A stretch of 64,000 nucleotides of DNA from Coprinus comatus. Its lineage: Eukaryota > Basidiomycota > Agaricomycetes > Agaricales > Agaricaceae. The DNA lies in NCBI GenBank assembly GCA_034638255.1, contig JAWPGT010000018.1, positions 186,001 through 250,000 on the forward strand. The letters are read 5' to 3'. Shown here in pieces: positions 1 through 10,808 of the stretch. Below the pieces are notes generated by a model, which was not told the DNA's origin, searched no databases, and saw only the letters and a program-made list of their open reading frames with translations. The position numbers were made by a program, and so were the translations under genes. How positions within the stretch are numbered: the first letter of the stretch is position 1; every line of letters starts with the position of its first letter.

Positions 1-1
1 G

Positions 2-673
2 GTTTTCTTCCCTCCGCCTCCCGCTTTTCCCATGGAGCGTCCTAACGCCATCGACGCTCAAGGAAGCTGGACCAAAAAGAGTCCAGTTTCTTCACCACCA
101 CGCGAGGACAAAAGTCCGTCCTCTGCAGGATTTGTTTTTGTCGAACCGGCAGTGGACACTATAAATGGTGGGCCTAATAAGTTTGACACAAAGCCTGACA
201 TTACTGCGGCCCATACCCCACGCTTGAACAACGATACACGCTCCGCAGAGCCCCTATCCGTGCCCCCCAAGCCTCCCCTAGCCAACATACCCTCACAAAC
301 AAACTACACCCAGCCTTCTTCAAGCCGCCCAACCACACTCGGGAGCACTCCCGTGGTTCCCAGAAAATCTTCGACACCACCAGCACTTCCAACTCCCCAA
401 ACCCAGCAGACATCGACATCTGCGTCAAGAGCACTACCAGAGAAGTATCATCTACTTGTACAACGGATGCAATACCATCTTTCGAAGAAGAAAAGGGCGC
501 CTAAGTCATCGCAGATTGCATCCGAAATTCTTCAAATATCACCCAATTTCTACAAGCAGGTAGGAACTCTTCGGTGGGGGCCGTATGTCGAGCAGGCTAA
601 AAAGGACGGTATCATTACCACTAGTCACGACAGCATTGTATTAATGCCAGAGTGGGTCGGCTATACAGTTTAA
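2..673 (+). CDS. NYN-LOTUS family protein, copy 1 (C-terminal part, cut by window edge)
   Basis: The reading frame is open from base 2 with an in-frame ATG at 32, so the 5' part may lie outside the window. The visible protein is a Ser/Pro/Thr-rich, probably disordered stretch (about the first 130 residues after the ATG) followed by a compact domain of about 80 residues starting near LPEKYHLLVQRM and ending at PEWVGYTV. That end matches the C-terminal domain of the next three genes: a helix with LV..M, an SQIASEI segment, FYKQVG, a WGPYVEQAKKDGII segment and a hydrophobic last strand. I read it as a LOTUS/OST-HTH-like RNA-binding domain. By analogy with its neighbours an NYN nuclease domain should lie upstream; this is inference. 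If ATG 32 is instead the true start, this copy is a LOTUS-only paralog. Confidence 0.6.
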   Translation, partial: VFFPPPPAFPMERPNAIDAQGSWTKKSPVSSPPREDKSPSSAGFVFVEPAVDTINGGPNKFDTKPDITAAHTPRLNNDTRSAEPLSVPPKPPLANIPSQTNYTQPSSSRPTTLGSTPVVPRKSSTPPALPTPQTQQTSTSASRALPEKYHLLVQRMQYHLSKKKRAPKSSQIASEILQISPNFYKQVGTLRWGPYVEQAKKDGIITTSHDSIVLMPEWVGYTV

Positions 674-2121
674 ATATACCAGTGAAATGTATTTCACTAT
701 ATGATCACGTTTTGTTGCATTATTGTCTTGTAATTGTTGAAAATGAAATTCCTTTTTACTATTCACAAACTACTATAATGTATATGATAAGACTCCCCTG
801 GTAGTATGTAGTCGTTTGTTTTTCGGGACGTTTGTTTTTCGGGAAAAAACAAACAAGTTTGGTCAGTATCGTACTACAGCGTGTTCAGTAAATCAGTGTT
901 CACCTAACTTCGACTGTCGTCTAGTACTAAAGACAAGCACTCTCTCAGTGGGAATCTTGCTACATCAGCATCTGATAGTACTTTCGAGTGATTTGGCCTT
1001 TAGATGTAGCTTTGGACTTAGGCGTTTGTGTCTTTATTAACTTTGAAAAGGGTCCGCGCATTTTAAATCTCTCCTAAAGCGCTTGCCATCTGGCAATAAA
1101 TCTCTGTCTGTGTAAATTATTCCTTCAACACACTTACTCTACTCTCTCCGAATCTCCGTTATTAATTACCAAAATAATTTAAATACAGTACCCACTAGCA
1201 ATGTAAATTAATATTACGCCACTGAACGTTTTATTGAAATGAATGTATATAGTGTTGAGTAATGAGTACTGAACTGTAACTACCAAGCAGGTGGGAACGA
1301 GCCCTGGCACATCTACCACTACAAAGTTCAACATTTGTAATTGTATTATAATGCTATATATAGCATAGGCGTCCAGACTCCAAGAATTTGAGATTATATC
1401 TACTTTACAGTGTTCATCAACAGCTATTAACCCTTTGTTAACAGGTTTGCTATATACATATGTAAGCTGGAAACGTGCCATGTTATACACATTTTCTTTT
1501 TGCCAGACGTACACCGCAACGGAGAAAAAACCGGACCTAGATTAGGCAGGTGCCAATTATGCTCATAAAATAATTGATGGTGTACTTCGCGAATCAGCGC
1601 TCAGCACTCAGCAACTGTGACGGGGGCGAATCAATCAGTCATTCATGCCGTTCTAAGTTTGGGACCTCTTTAGCGACATTCAGAACAAAGGCACTGCTTC
1701 CGATAGTGGTGGCTGTTACTCAATGGTAATGTTTTTTGTTTGTATTTTGACATTGAGAATTGTTCAATCCCACAAGCCATTTCAAGTTAAAAGAGAAAAT
1801 GTGCAACGGCCATTATGTTGCCGGAGCCTAGAGTCAGGAAGGACACATGGTGCCTGCATGGGACTTCAAAGCTTCAATGATGAACCAGATCATGCCGGTG
1901 GTGTATTAGCCGCACCTTCCCCATACTTCGATACCAACGAGTATTCTTTAAATAAGTAAATGCTGCCAGCAGGGCTGTCACACTACATTACCTGTGGGAA
2001 AGCTTCATACTACATCGTTACCCAGGATTGGTACTAGAATAGGTCAACCGTAGCACAACTTACACCTACACTTAACACTATCCACAACGAATCCCTTCCA
2101 TATAACCTGTGTAGAACGGTC
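674..2121. other. Intergenic region between NYN-LOTUS copies 1 and 2
   Basis: About 1.45 kb of mostly AT-rich sequence. Reading frames here are short, on both strands, and match no family I recognise. The only structure I can point to is a 16-base direct repeat at 813-844 whose second unit starts a perfect 10-bp-stem hairpin. The last part, just before 2122, presumably holds the promoter of copy 2. I saw no NYN or LOTUS remnant here. Confidence 0.5.
813..854. repeat. Tandem 16-bp repeat ending in a hairpin
   Basis: The unit CGTTTGTTTTTCGGGA occurs twice back to back (813-828 and 829-844). The second unit runs into AAAAACAAAC, which is the exact reverse complement of its GTTTGTTTTT, giving a 10-bp stem with a 5-base loop (830-854). 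Its function is unknown. It lies about 140 bp after the stop of copy 1, so a role in transcript 3' ends is conceivable. Confidence 0.6.
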
Positions 2122-3568
2122 ATGCCCAAGGATTATGGAGACGTAGCTGTTTTTTGGGATTATGGTTCGTGGTATCGTCTGCCATGTTGTCTTGGACATT
2201 GAGCGAATTGTCTGCAGAGAATTGTTCTGTACCAACGAATACTTCTGGGTGTGATGTTGTAAAAGGGATACAACATATCGCACAGAAATATGGCAGTGTA
2301 AAATCCTTCAGGGCTTACCTAGAGCTTCCAGCACGACCTTGCCCCCCGGAATCAAAGTTGTTTCAACTACGTTCTGAGTTACATTCCTCGGGCGTCTCAT
2401 TGATTGATTGTCCACATAATGGTCGAAAGGACGTAGCAGACAAGATGATCCTAGGTGGGCATATCTACATATTCCCCAACACTTTTTGAAATCATTAAAT
2501 CGCCTACCTGCTATAGTCGATATGATGGCCTATGCCATTGACCATCCTGCACCATTGACATACATTCTGATATCGGGAGATCGAGATTTCGCATATGCTA
2601 CCTCCATATTGAAGTCTCGTCGATACCACGTCGTGCTATTGGCTCCATCGTCTACACATAGTAGCCTGAGGTCACAGGCAACATCGTGTTTTAATTGGAA
2701 CAGTATACTGCAGCGAGCGGTATATCAAGATTGGGATGACCCTGCAGAAGGTTTAACCTACAATGACGCGATGGAGAATAGTCCATTGAAAAGCCCATGC
2801 CAGTATAACATTCCTCACCTACCACAACATGACCTTCATAGCAGAAATAATCAGGAAGAGGAAGCTGTGGATCTAAATACCTACCTGATGCAACGTCGAT
2901 CCCCTAATGCTTCCAGGTTGGGTTCTTACACCGCAGGCAATCGCACCCATTTGGACCCCAGCTCCCCAACAATATCCGAACGGAGAGTGTTTAGGGGAGG
3001 AGATGGGCCGGAAGCGGTTTCCATGACAGAAACACATCCCATCGGTATGGGGGGTGGGTCCATCCACCACCAATCATTGAACACAAGCGGATCCGAAGGT
3101 ACAACTCTGTATGCAGCCGAAGAACCTAGAACTCCAGCAAGGTTCTCTGGACATTCACAGAGTGACACTCCAAGAACGCCAATACAAGCAAGAGAAAGCC
3201 AGATATGGCCCGCAACCCCTTCGACACAAGGAGATGATTCGTTGCATTCTTCTCCATCCAAGTCTTGGCTGCCTCCATTGAGTTCTTCTTCATACCCCAT
3301 AGTCCCACCTCACTTCATTCCTCTGGTAGATTTTATGAGGAAACAACATGATGTAGCAAAGGTTCCGTATCCTCTACGTTCGAATGTTGCACTAGAACTA
3401 AACAAACAAGGCGGCATCATCTACAAGCAAGCGGGTGTCGAGCGGTTTGGCCCTTACATAGCTCTGGCGGAAAGGGCTAAGATAGTAAAACTTGGAGGAA
3501 GAGAAGGAAATGCATGGATAGCGTTACGGCCTGAATGGCGCGGAACTGATGTAGGTAGGGACCGATGA
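2122..3568 (+). CDS. NYN-LOTUS protein, copy 2 (active site intact)
   Basis: Exons 2122-2164, 2218-2454 and 2517-3568 give 443 residues. The N-terminal ~150 residues form a limkain-b1-type NYN (PIN-like) RNase domain: VAVFWDYENC in motif I, KDVADKMILVD in motif II and ISGDRDFAYA in motif III, so the acidic metal-binding residues are all present. A Ser/Pro/Thr-rich linker of about 170 residues follows. The last ~85 residues are a LOTUS/OST-HTH-like domain (IVPPHFIPLVDFM, IYKQAGVERFGPYIALAE, NAWIALRPEW). The NYN plus LOTUS architecture recalls animal MARF1, an RNA-degrading factor, so endoribonuclease activity on RNA is the likely role (inference). Both introns are phase 1; the first splits the Glu codon of DYENC. 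The ATG at 2122 is chosen because it places the nuclease domain directly at the N-terminus. It is the only complete copy here with all expected acidic residues. Confidence 0.85.
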
Positions 3569-3718
3569 GATATGATTATAGATCATTGTACTTGTGTACC
3601 ACTACCACCTGATCCATGATGGGAAAGAACCCACCTTAGCCCCAGTTAGCCCCTACAAGTCTAAGAATGGCCCCTGCGCGAGGTCGCAGCATGCCAGCAC
3701 TTCCATCATCAACCACCA

Positions 3719-5475
3719 ATGCAATCCTTGACGCAAGAAAGTGTTGCATTGTTCTGGGACATTGGTATGGATTCTTTTTGTATATCATTTCTGAGTTCTG
3801 AGTAGTGCCATCAACAGACTCATGTCCTGTACCCCAATCGTTATCTGGGTACAGCGCTGTTAATAAAATTCTTGCCGCGACAGAGAACTTGGGGATAGTC
3901 AAGAGCTTCAAGGGATATGCAAATCTTTCAAGCCCCGAGTCATCACTCAGCTTGCAATTGCGATCTGAGTTACAATCTTCTGGAGTGTCACTGACAGACT
4001 GTCCGCAAACGGGTCCAAAAGGCCTTGTCGGTAAAGTAATGATAGGTACGAGTGTCATCCACAAGCCTTCTCAAAGTGTACTCAACATTTTATTACCAGT
4101 GGATATGTTTATCCATGCGGTTGATAATATTCCTTCCACCACCCTGGTTGTTATCACAGGAGACAACAGTTTCTCCTACTCGTTGTCAACTCTAAGATTA
4201 CGACGATACAAGGTTGTCCTCATTTCTCCCAAGCAAGTCTGTTACCATTCGCGAGCATCACTACATCTGGACTGGTTTCACGATGTATTGGGGAGTGAAT
4301 TCGAGTTCGTTGAACCTGCCAATAATATTGGCGCCCATTCCCTGCTAGCCCGATCTCATACCCCTATAACTTTACAATCCACTGGTAGAAGTATGCACTC
4401 GTACATGACCGCACATACAGGTTTAGCTGAAGAACTGCCAGTCGACCCAGAGATATTGGATACAAATAACTTTCCTCCTCAGACTGTCACCTTTCCTACA
4501 GCTGCGCTGAACTCAACCCACCCAACACAAGATTTTTCTTCACCATATCTTACAACACGAAAGATGATGCAGTCTCCAGTATCTCCATCCCCTGCAAGAA
4601 ATCATCTAGAACCTGCGGATCATAATGCTCCCTTGGAATCTTTTGAATATCCCGCTATTAGAACTTCCCCATCTCAGTCACAGTCACACAACTCATCACA
4701 ATTTGACGATGACGATTTCAGATTCTTTGGTCAACCCTCTACAAAAGCACCAACATCTCTACCTGATATGATGGAGTCGGGAAAATTCGACTCTCACATA
4801 GTTGAATCACCGGGAGGTGCTTCTACCGCGACAGTAACTCCGTTGGCATCGAAGCCCATGAATATGAATGTACTTACATCACCGATGTTCACAGGGTCGA
4901 CCTTGAGCATGGTGCCCACGCCCTCGACATTGATGCCAGATGGCTCTCTGAATGGTAGAGAGCACGTACCCATACCACCGTTGGAAAGTACTTCGATGGA
5001 ACCTACTCCTAGATCTGAGCCAATACAGATACCAGACTCAGACCTTCTACCTACACCTGTGGCAACTTGTATACCATTGCAAACAACAACATTTCCATTA
5101 TCGTCTCCACCTTTAGTACGTGAGGCGACTCCATTACCTCCATCGCCATCGCCATCGCCACCGGCACCAGCACCTTCTCTGAACCCGCCTACTCCCATTC
5201 GCCCTCCTGCTCCGAGAATCATCCCACCCCATTTCCGTAATCTTGTCAAAATACTACAACAATGTAAGGAGAGAGGTGAACTCAAACCATTTAGACCAGG
5301 TTTAGCGGCAGAGTTCAGGAGTGTACATAATGGTGATATAATAAATGCCGGGGCGACTGATTTTACTCATTTCACACAATTGGCAGAGAAAGCGGGTATT
5401 GTAGAATTGCCTGGAAAAGGGAACGGTTTGTGGATATCGTTACGTCCTGAGTTGTATAATCACCTACTTTCTTGA
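3719..5475 (+). CDS. NYN-LOTUS protein, copy 3 (degenerate active site)
   Basis: Exons 3719-3764, 3818-4045 and 4100-5475 give 549 residues. The NYN domain is recognisable (VALFWDIDSC, VIVDMFIHAVDN, VVITGDNSFSYSLSTL), but the site has decayed: motif I reads WDIDSC where copy 2 has WDYENC, motif II reads KGLVGKVMI where copy 2 has KDVADKMI (Asp lost), and motif III is TGDNSF instead of SGDRDF. The linker is the longest of the array (about 280 residues) and includes a Pro-rich run near 5,140-5,220. A LOTUS-like domain closes the protein (IIPPHFRNLVKIL, GLWISLRPEL). The two introns sit at the same codons and phase as in copies 2 and 4; the second (54 nt) has no stop and keeps frame, so an unspliced reading would add 18 residues. 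It may bind RNA without cutting it (inference). Confidence 0.82.
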
Positions 5476-5696
5476 TCTTTCTATATGTTGTATTTTCATA
5501 GAGATCATGTACGCTTGTTTTGTGGGTTGTAGTTTAATATAATACATTTTTCAGCATTAAATTTTGTTGCCAGGGAATTTTTGCATTTCCCTCTTGGTAC
5601 TGGTCGACTGATCAACTATTAATTTGAACCCTTCTTTCATCACTTCCTTGAATCCATTTAAGCGCCCGGTGTCAAATCAAGAGAATTGGTTTTCTA

Positions 5697-7039
5697 ATGT
5701 CTTCTTCGACAATGCGTATCTCGATATTCTGGGATCTAAGTAAGTAAACTCATACAACCCCATAATCAAATGGCCACATTCAACTCAATTATGTACCATT
5801 GAGTGTATACTATGATACTAATAATTCATGCATCATGCGTGTTCTGTATAATTCCTAGAATCTTGTCCTCCCACATCAGTTCAGTCTTCTGACTTGATAA
5901 ACAACATTTCGAAATTCACCAGTAAACTCGGACGTGTTGCTGGGATGAAGGCATATTGGGACCCAAGAACTCTAGATTCAGATACTCTGGATTCCGATAT
6001 AATCTTTCGAAATGATGCTGCTTGTATGGGTGTTTCACTTGTGGATTGCTCCTTAATGAAAGGGCCGGAAGATAGTTCTATAACAAGAATGATCACAGGT
6101 AACGAAATATTGTGCACATTTCGAGCCCCAAAAAATGCTTAATTTTACTGTTTTTTTTTCTTTTTCTTTTTCTCAATTATACCAGTGGATGCATTGGTTT
6201 CTGCTATAGATCATCCTGTCGATTCGGAAAACACGAACTCGATTATTATGATCTTGTCGGGAGACGAGAGTTTATCATATCCAATATCACTCCTTGCCTT
6301 CCGAAACTACACAATCTACTTGATCGTACCAGATGATGTCAAGACAAGTACATCCTGGAAAATGGCCACCAGCATTTTCAGCTGGGAGAAAGATATCTTA
6401 GGCGTAAGTTTAACGAGAGAACGGACTGGTGCTAGTTCTAGGACGACAGACACGGTTCAGACATCTCCAAGAGTCGATGCCACAACATTATTGAGCCCTG
6501 GACCTACTATAAGGACTATGGCCGAAGAAAGTCATATGAAGAAGGTGCAAAGCCCAAACATAGGGCTTATAGGACTCCCAGAGGGATCCATCTCACATCA
6601 CTCTGTGTCACCTCTTACATTTTCATTCGGTTCAGCTATCACTCATAGGAACAGTGGCCCGGAGTCAACAATTAGTAGAGCCCCATCCCGGTTACGATAC
6701 GAATCAGGTCCCAGCGAGAAAGTCATGCGTTATCTCGAGAGCATGGAGGAGTCAACCCCTCCCATTCGAAATCAAATGTTGTCGCCAGAGCTCGAGCCTC
6801 GAGATACCTCTACCTTCCTTCCGATGTTGCAGATATTACAAAGACATCTTGCCGAAGGACGCAATCAAGTACCACGTTCTGTAATTGCCGGAGAGCTTGG
6901 AAACCATAAGGATGTGTACAAAAGGGCTGGTGTTGCTAACTTCAACGGTTATGTAGCACTTGCAGAAGGTCGCAGCCTTATTGATGTGGGAGGAACTGGG
7001 GCAAGGGCATGGTTATCCCTGAGATCTAATACGGAATAA
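5697..7039 (+). CDS. NYN-LOTUS protein, copy 4 (degenerate active site)
   Basis: Exons 5697-5739, 5859-6098 and 6186-7039 give 378 residues. The NYN core is still visible (ISIFWDLKSCPP, VDALVSAIDHP, IMILSGDESLSYPISLL), but motif I reads WDLKSC, the motif II aspartate is replaced within DSSITRMI, and motif III reads SGDESL instead of SGDRDF. Only the first Asp and the Asp of SGD remain. The C-terminal LOTUS-like domain (FLPMLQILQRHL, VYKRAGVANFNGYVALAE, RAWLSLRS) is intact, but the protein ends earlier than the paralogs. Introns are longer (119 and 87 nt) than in copies 2 and 3 yet lie at the same positions and phase. The short gap after copy 3 (221 bp) and shared orientation show tandem duplication. 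Likely a catalytically weak or dead paralog (inference). Confidence 0.8.
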
Positions 7040-7060
7040 TTTCACCATAAAAACAGAGTG

Positions 7061-8325
7061 CTATAGCTTGTCATTAGTAGTCCAAATATTCAAAGTATCC
7101 TCGTCTGCCCATAATCGTTCCAACGCCTTGGCCAATTTTGCTTCTGACTCGACACTCAAAGGAGCATCACTTGCGCTTTCGCTGTCGGGGACATACATGA
7201 TTTTGCGCTCTTGTAGTTCGGCAAAAGGATAGGCAGAAACCGCTTTTGCCAGTTGCGCTAGATGTTCAGGTGAACAGTAAAGCTGGGTGTAGGGAAGAAT
7301 GAGGATTGAGCAGAACGATTCAGCGAGAATAGTATACCGACCTTCATTAATTGAAGCCTCTCATCATCCTCTGAGTCCACAATGTCGAAATCTTCCACAT
7401 CGTTTGCGAACGCAATTCCAAGGATTGCGTCTTGTTCTTGAGTTTCCGTGGGCTCATCTGGTTTGGGAAAGGTGACGTCTACCCGACCAACCTTTTTGAA
7501 CATCCACTTGATTGACGCTTTTTGTATGCTGTAGTCAGGAAATTAATGAGCATGCATTTCTACAGATAATTGGCAGTGAAAGTATGCACCCATGGTCATT
7601 GAAAATTTCCTTCAAGTTCCCAAAAGTACGATTCAAGTTGTCGGTTAAGGATTCTCTATATCTCAGTGTTGAACGAAACCTTTAAGGCAATGAAAGGATA
7701 AGAAGGCGTACATGATAATCCCAACAGATTCAAACATCGCTTCATAAGTCACCACTTCTCCTTTCTTATTCTTCCCATTTGCCTATTATCCGCGAGTCCA
7801 CAAATATCATCAGACAAGACACGTCCATTAACCCTAAAGAACACACACACTCGCTCAATAGCTCTCTCGATATTGTCCTTTGGAACATCTTGTTCTTTAG
7901 CTTTCTTGATGGTATTTGCTAACAGGGTATTGAGAGCTGGATCTGCTGAACCACCACCTGCATTGTAACGACGCGTTTTCAGTAATTCGCATAGTAATAT
8001 GGTTTATAATATACTGACTCCGGATTGCTATTGCGATATCCTACATGACATACATGAGTTCCACTACTCCCCCCAAAACAAAGTAAGGCTGCGTACCCTT
8101 GCTACACGAGAGAATAGTTGCCCTCTTTGTGCATCATTAACACCTTTCTTGGCCTTTATGTTTGCCCACTAAGTCACCGGCCACGTTAACTTTTCTAAAT
8201 TCTGTAACCCGGTAATAAAGGGTTTTACAAACTTTGCTATGACCAGCAAATATTATTTGTGTCGTTGAAAATGAGCGTTGGCAGCATGAAGAACGAAGTG
8301 GAAGAGCGATTTTGAGGAATGACAT
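7061..8325 (-). CDS. TACO1/YebC family mitochondrial translation factor
   Basis: Spliced from about seven exons read on the minus strand. The start (ATG at 8325) gives MSFLKIALPLRSSCCQRSFS, an Arg/Ser-rich sequence typical of a mitochondrial presequence. The family core follows: AGHSKWANIKAKKGVNDAQR, SRVARDIAIAIR, a segment ending NIERAIER, TDNLNRTFGNL, IKWMFKKVGRVDV, and the C-terminal VESEAKLAKALERLW with IWTTND near the end. YebC/TACO1 proteins act on translation (in mitochondria, of COX1 in mammals) or, in bacteria, on polyproline stalls and transcription. The presequence supports a mitochondrial site. It is convergent with NYN-LOTUS copy 4; only 21 bp separate the two stop codons. The identification rests on several family motifs in the right order. 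Confidence 0.88.
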
Positions 8326-8574
8326 TGTGAAATGGAACAATGTATAAGTACGCGAACTCTTGACACAAGCCTGGAGGAATGAGCCCGTGCGAAGGTACTT
8401 TGATCCGAACATTTACTATGTACTAAAGTCCAGAACCTGCGATCCGTATGTTTTAACTTGGTCTTCAATGTTCTTCCACGTCCACATTCATTTCTTACTG
8501 ATTTCTTATTGAATATTCATTTCCTATCAGGTTACATAGTGTTACAAGTCTCTTTAAATCAATCTCCTTTTCCT

Positions 8575-9706
8575 TTACCAAGCATGGTGGCCTCCATTGA
8601 CAAGAATACTGCAAGATAATGATAAAAAAGTCAATTCCATACCATTCAAAAACATAATACACGTACTCGCTCCCAGTACAAAATGTAGAAGCATCACTTG
8701 CCAGCCAAGCAATAACACCACGTAGTTCGTCTGGTCTTCCAATACGACCCATAGGATTCAAATTAGACCATTTCTCGAGGAGGTGAGGTTGTTTGTCGAG
8801 ATACGCTGCTGTCATACTGTAGATTGAAATTTTGAATTGATACCTTTTCATACTAGATGAAAATGAACAGCTCACGATGTATAAATGTGACCAGGAGAAA
8901 GTGTATTGACTCGAATATTCTTTGGCCCTAATTCGCAAGCCATGCTACGTGCCATTTGAAGTACTGCAGATTTGCTGGTATTATAAGAGACCCATGCATG
9001 GTCCTTCAACACCTGTAAGCTTTACGATTGGCAAAGTAGACTCAAATATACCCGGTTTGTGATGGATCCAGACATAGATGCAATCAAGATGATACTTCCT
9101 GGTGTTCCAAACCTTTCCATCTGCCTCCCTGCCGCCTGAGCAGTATACAAGACTCCACTAACATTGACTTGTATAACCTAACCATTAAATTTAGACGACA
9201 ACCTCGCTCAATCATCAAAAATTCTTCAAAGTTTAATTAACAGGATCACCCACCTCTTCAAACTGTTTAGCTGGGTACTCCAGACAATCCGTATGTTCCT
9301 TCAAGATCCCAGCAGCGGCAATACAGACATCCATTCTTCCCTCTTTATTCCCAATTTCTTCACCTATCTTCCACATCAACTCTTGATTCCTGACATCGGC
9401 ACTAATATATTCCAACCTCGACTTATTCCCTAATCTACTCACATACTTGCTTGTTTTTTCCCATTCATCCGAAGGAGTAGACGGTAAATCAATACAATAC
9501 ACTACACGAGCACCCGCCTCGCAAAGTACCAATGCCATTTCCAGCCCAAGACCTCGGTTTGCACCCGAGACGATTGCTACACGGTCTGTGAGTGCGAATT
9601 CATCAAATATCTTAGAGCGTGGTGTTATGGATGTGTTTGTATCTGCTTCAAGAGCGGCTTTGACACCTATTGGTGCAAGTCGGGACTGCGATTGAGCAAT
9701 AGACAT
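8575..9706 (-). CDS. SDR oxidoreductase, mannitol/D-arabinitol dehydrogenase type
   Basis: A classical short-chain dehydrogenase split by several introns. Visible motifs in order are the nucleotide-binding VAIVSGANRGLGLEMA (TGxxxGxG type), ISADVRNQ, the NAAG-like AAAGIL, a catalytic serine region SIILIASMSG, the YxxxK catalytic pair in VSYNTSKSAVLQMA, IRVNTLSPGHIYT, and the C-terminal MGRIGRPDELRGVIAWLAS followed by NGGHHAW. The tail closely matches fungal NADP-mannitol and D-arabinitol dehydrogenases and sorbose-reductase-like enzymes. The first ~40 residues before the Rossmann fold are also typical of that group. Likely substrate: polyol/ketose pairs in the cytosol. Exact substrate and cofactor cannot be read from the sequence. 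Confidence 0.88.
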
Positions 9707-9949
9707 GTGCGACTTGGGAAGGCCAGTTGGTATACGATAGTAATCGATGTGAACACCTGATATATGTGTGAAAATGCAACGAGGAAGTGGTCCAGCTGAC
9801 CAGGTTTCAAGAAGCTGCCGAGTTTCAGTGGGAGCTCAATTGAGTGGATTATTTTGGGTTTGAGAATATAATACAACATTTATATATTACAAAGGATAGA
9901 CCGAAAACACACATAAAAAACGAAAAGAGTGTTCGAACAATAAAACTAA

Positions 9950-10808
9950 TCAGGAAGAGTATCTAGGTACTCGAACAAACCACGGAACAAGTTTCGCATT
10001 GAACCTTCGGAATAAGGAGGCTCCAAACCATTGGCCCAATTCTTGACCATTCCAATGATCAGCCAAATGAATGATCTTGCAATTTTCGTCCATGTCAACA
10101 ACCACTACAGATTCAATTTTCTATTAGAGGCTGTCAGAAACTTGTATCTTGGTGTTTCACAAAGTAAAGTATCACCTTCTTTGTATGAAAAAATCGTACT
10201 GTATACTCTTGAATTTGATAGTATACAAGTTGATTTGGCGAGTGCGTAGAAGACATCACGCGAGTAGATACCGACTTAGACTGAGAGAATAGCTTGGGCT
10301 AACTTTGTATTAGACGAAGGGAAGAACTTTCGGAACATCAGTCATACCAACGCAAACCACTGCAAGGAAGGTGTTAGTGTAGCTGTATATATGTGATGTG
10401 GTGTTTTAGAAGCTTACCTGAGGTGCATATTCGGCATATCCTTTGCAGTAGCTAATTGGATCCTTACAAAGCCTGGTTAGTCTTTGAGGTGTTTCAGGTA
10501 AAATAATGTCTTACTTCAAATACCGCGTCCTTATTCCAAGATCGCTCAAAGATATCCGCGGACGGTCGACACTCGAACAAGTCGACAGTATCTTTGAATA
10601 CCTGTGCGTGCACATCCAGGAGTGTTCTGTGATGTTCGTTCGCAATACTACTCCGCCGCCGATGGTGTGTATGAACTTTGGCACCAGAATAGTGGGCAGC
10701 ACCAGCTACGGATTCGACCAAAGAAGGTGTGGGTATGATGGGTAGAATTGGGGAATGGTGAGTAATTTCTGGGGGAGAAAGAGTCCTAGAGAGTTTGTCG
10801 GACGGCAT
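9950..10808 (-). CDS. NTF2/SnoaL-like fold protein, unknown function
   Basis: Start ATG at 10808. After a disordered N-terminus rich in Ser, Pro and His (ITHHSPILPIIPTPSLVES), the protein shows LLDVHAQVFKDTVDLFECRP, DAVFEDPISYCKGYAEYAPQ and a C-terminal VVDMDENCKIIHLADHWNGQ with PWFVRVPRYSS at the end. A 150-residue alpha+beta region beginning with a helix and containing an F-x-DP segment and an H-W motif is characteristic of NTF2-like (SnoaL/nuclear-transport-factor-2) folds. Related fungal proteins are annotated only as hypothetical. At least four exons are needed. A perfect TGACGTCA lies 54 bp before the start codon. Confidence 0.7.

Noticed and set aside
1179..1514. 111-residue minus-strand frame between NYN copies 1 and 2
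   Set aside because: AT-rich, hydrophobic random-looking sequence with no domain and no splice partners.
4794..5285. Long minus-strand reading frame rich in Gly and Val
   Set aside because: It is antisense to the Pro/Ser/Thr-rich linker of NYN-LOTUS copy 3; the composition mirrors the sense strand and no start or domain supports it.
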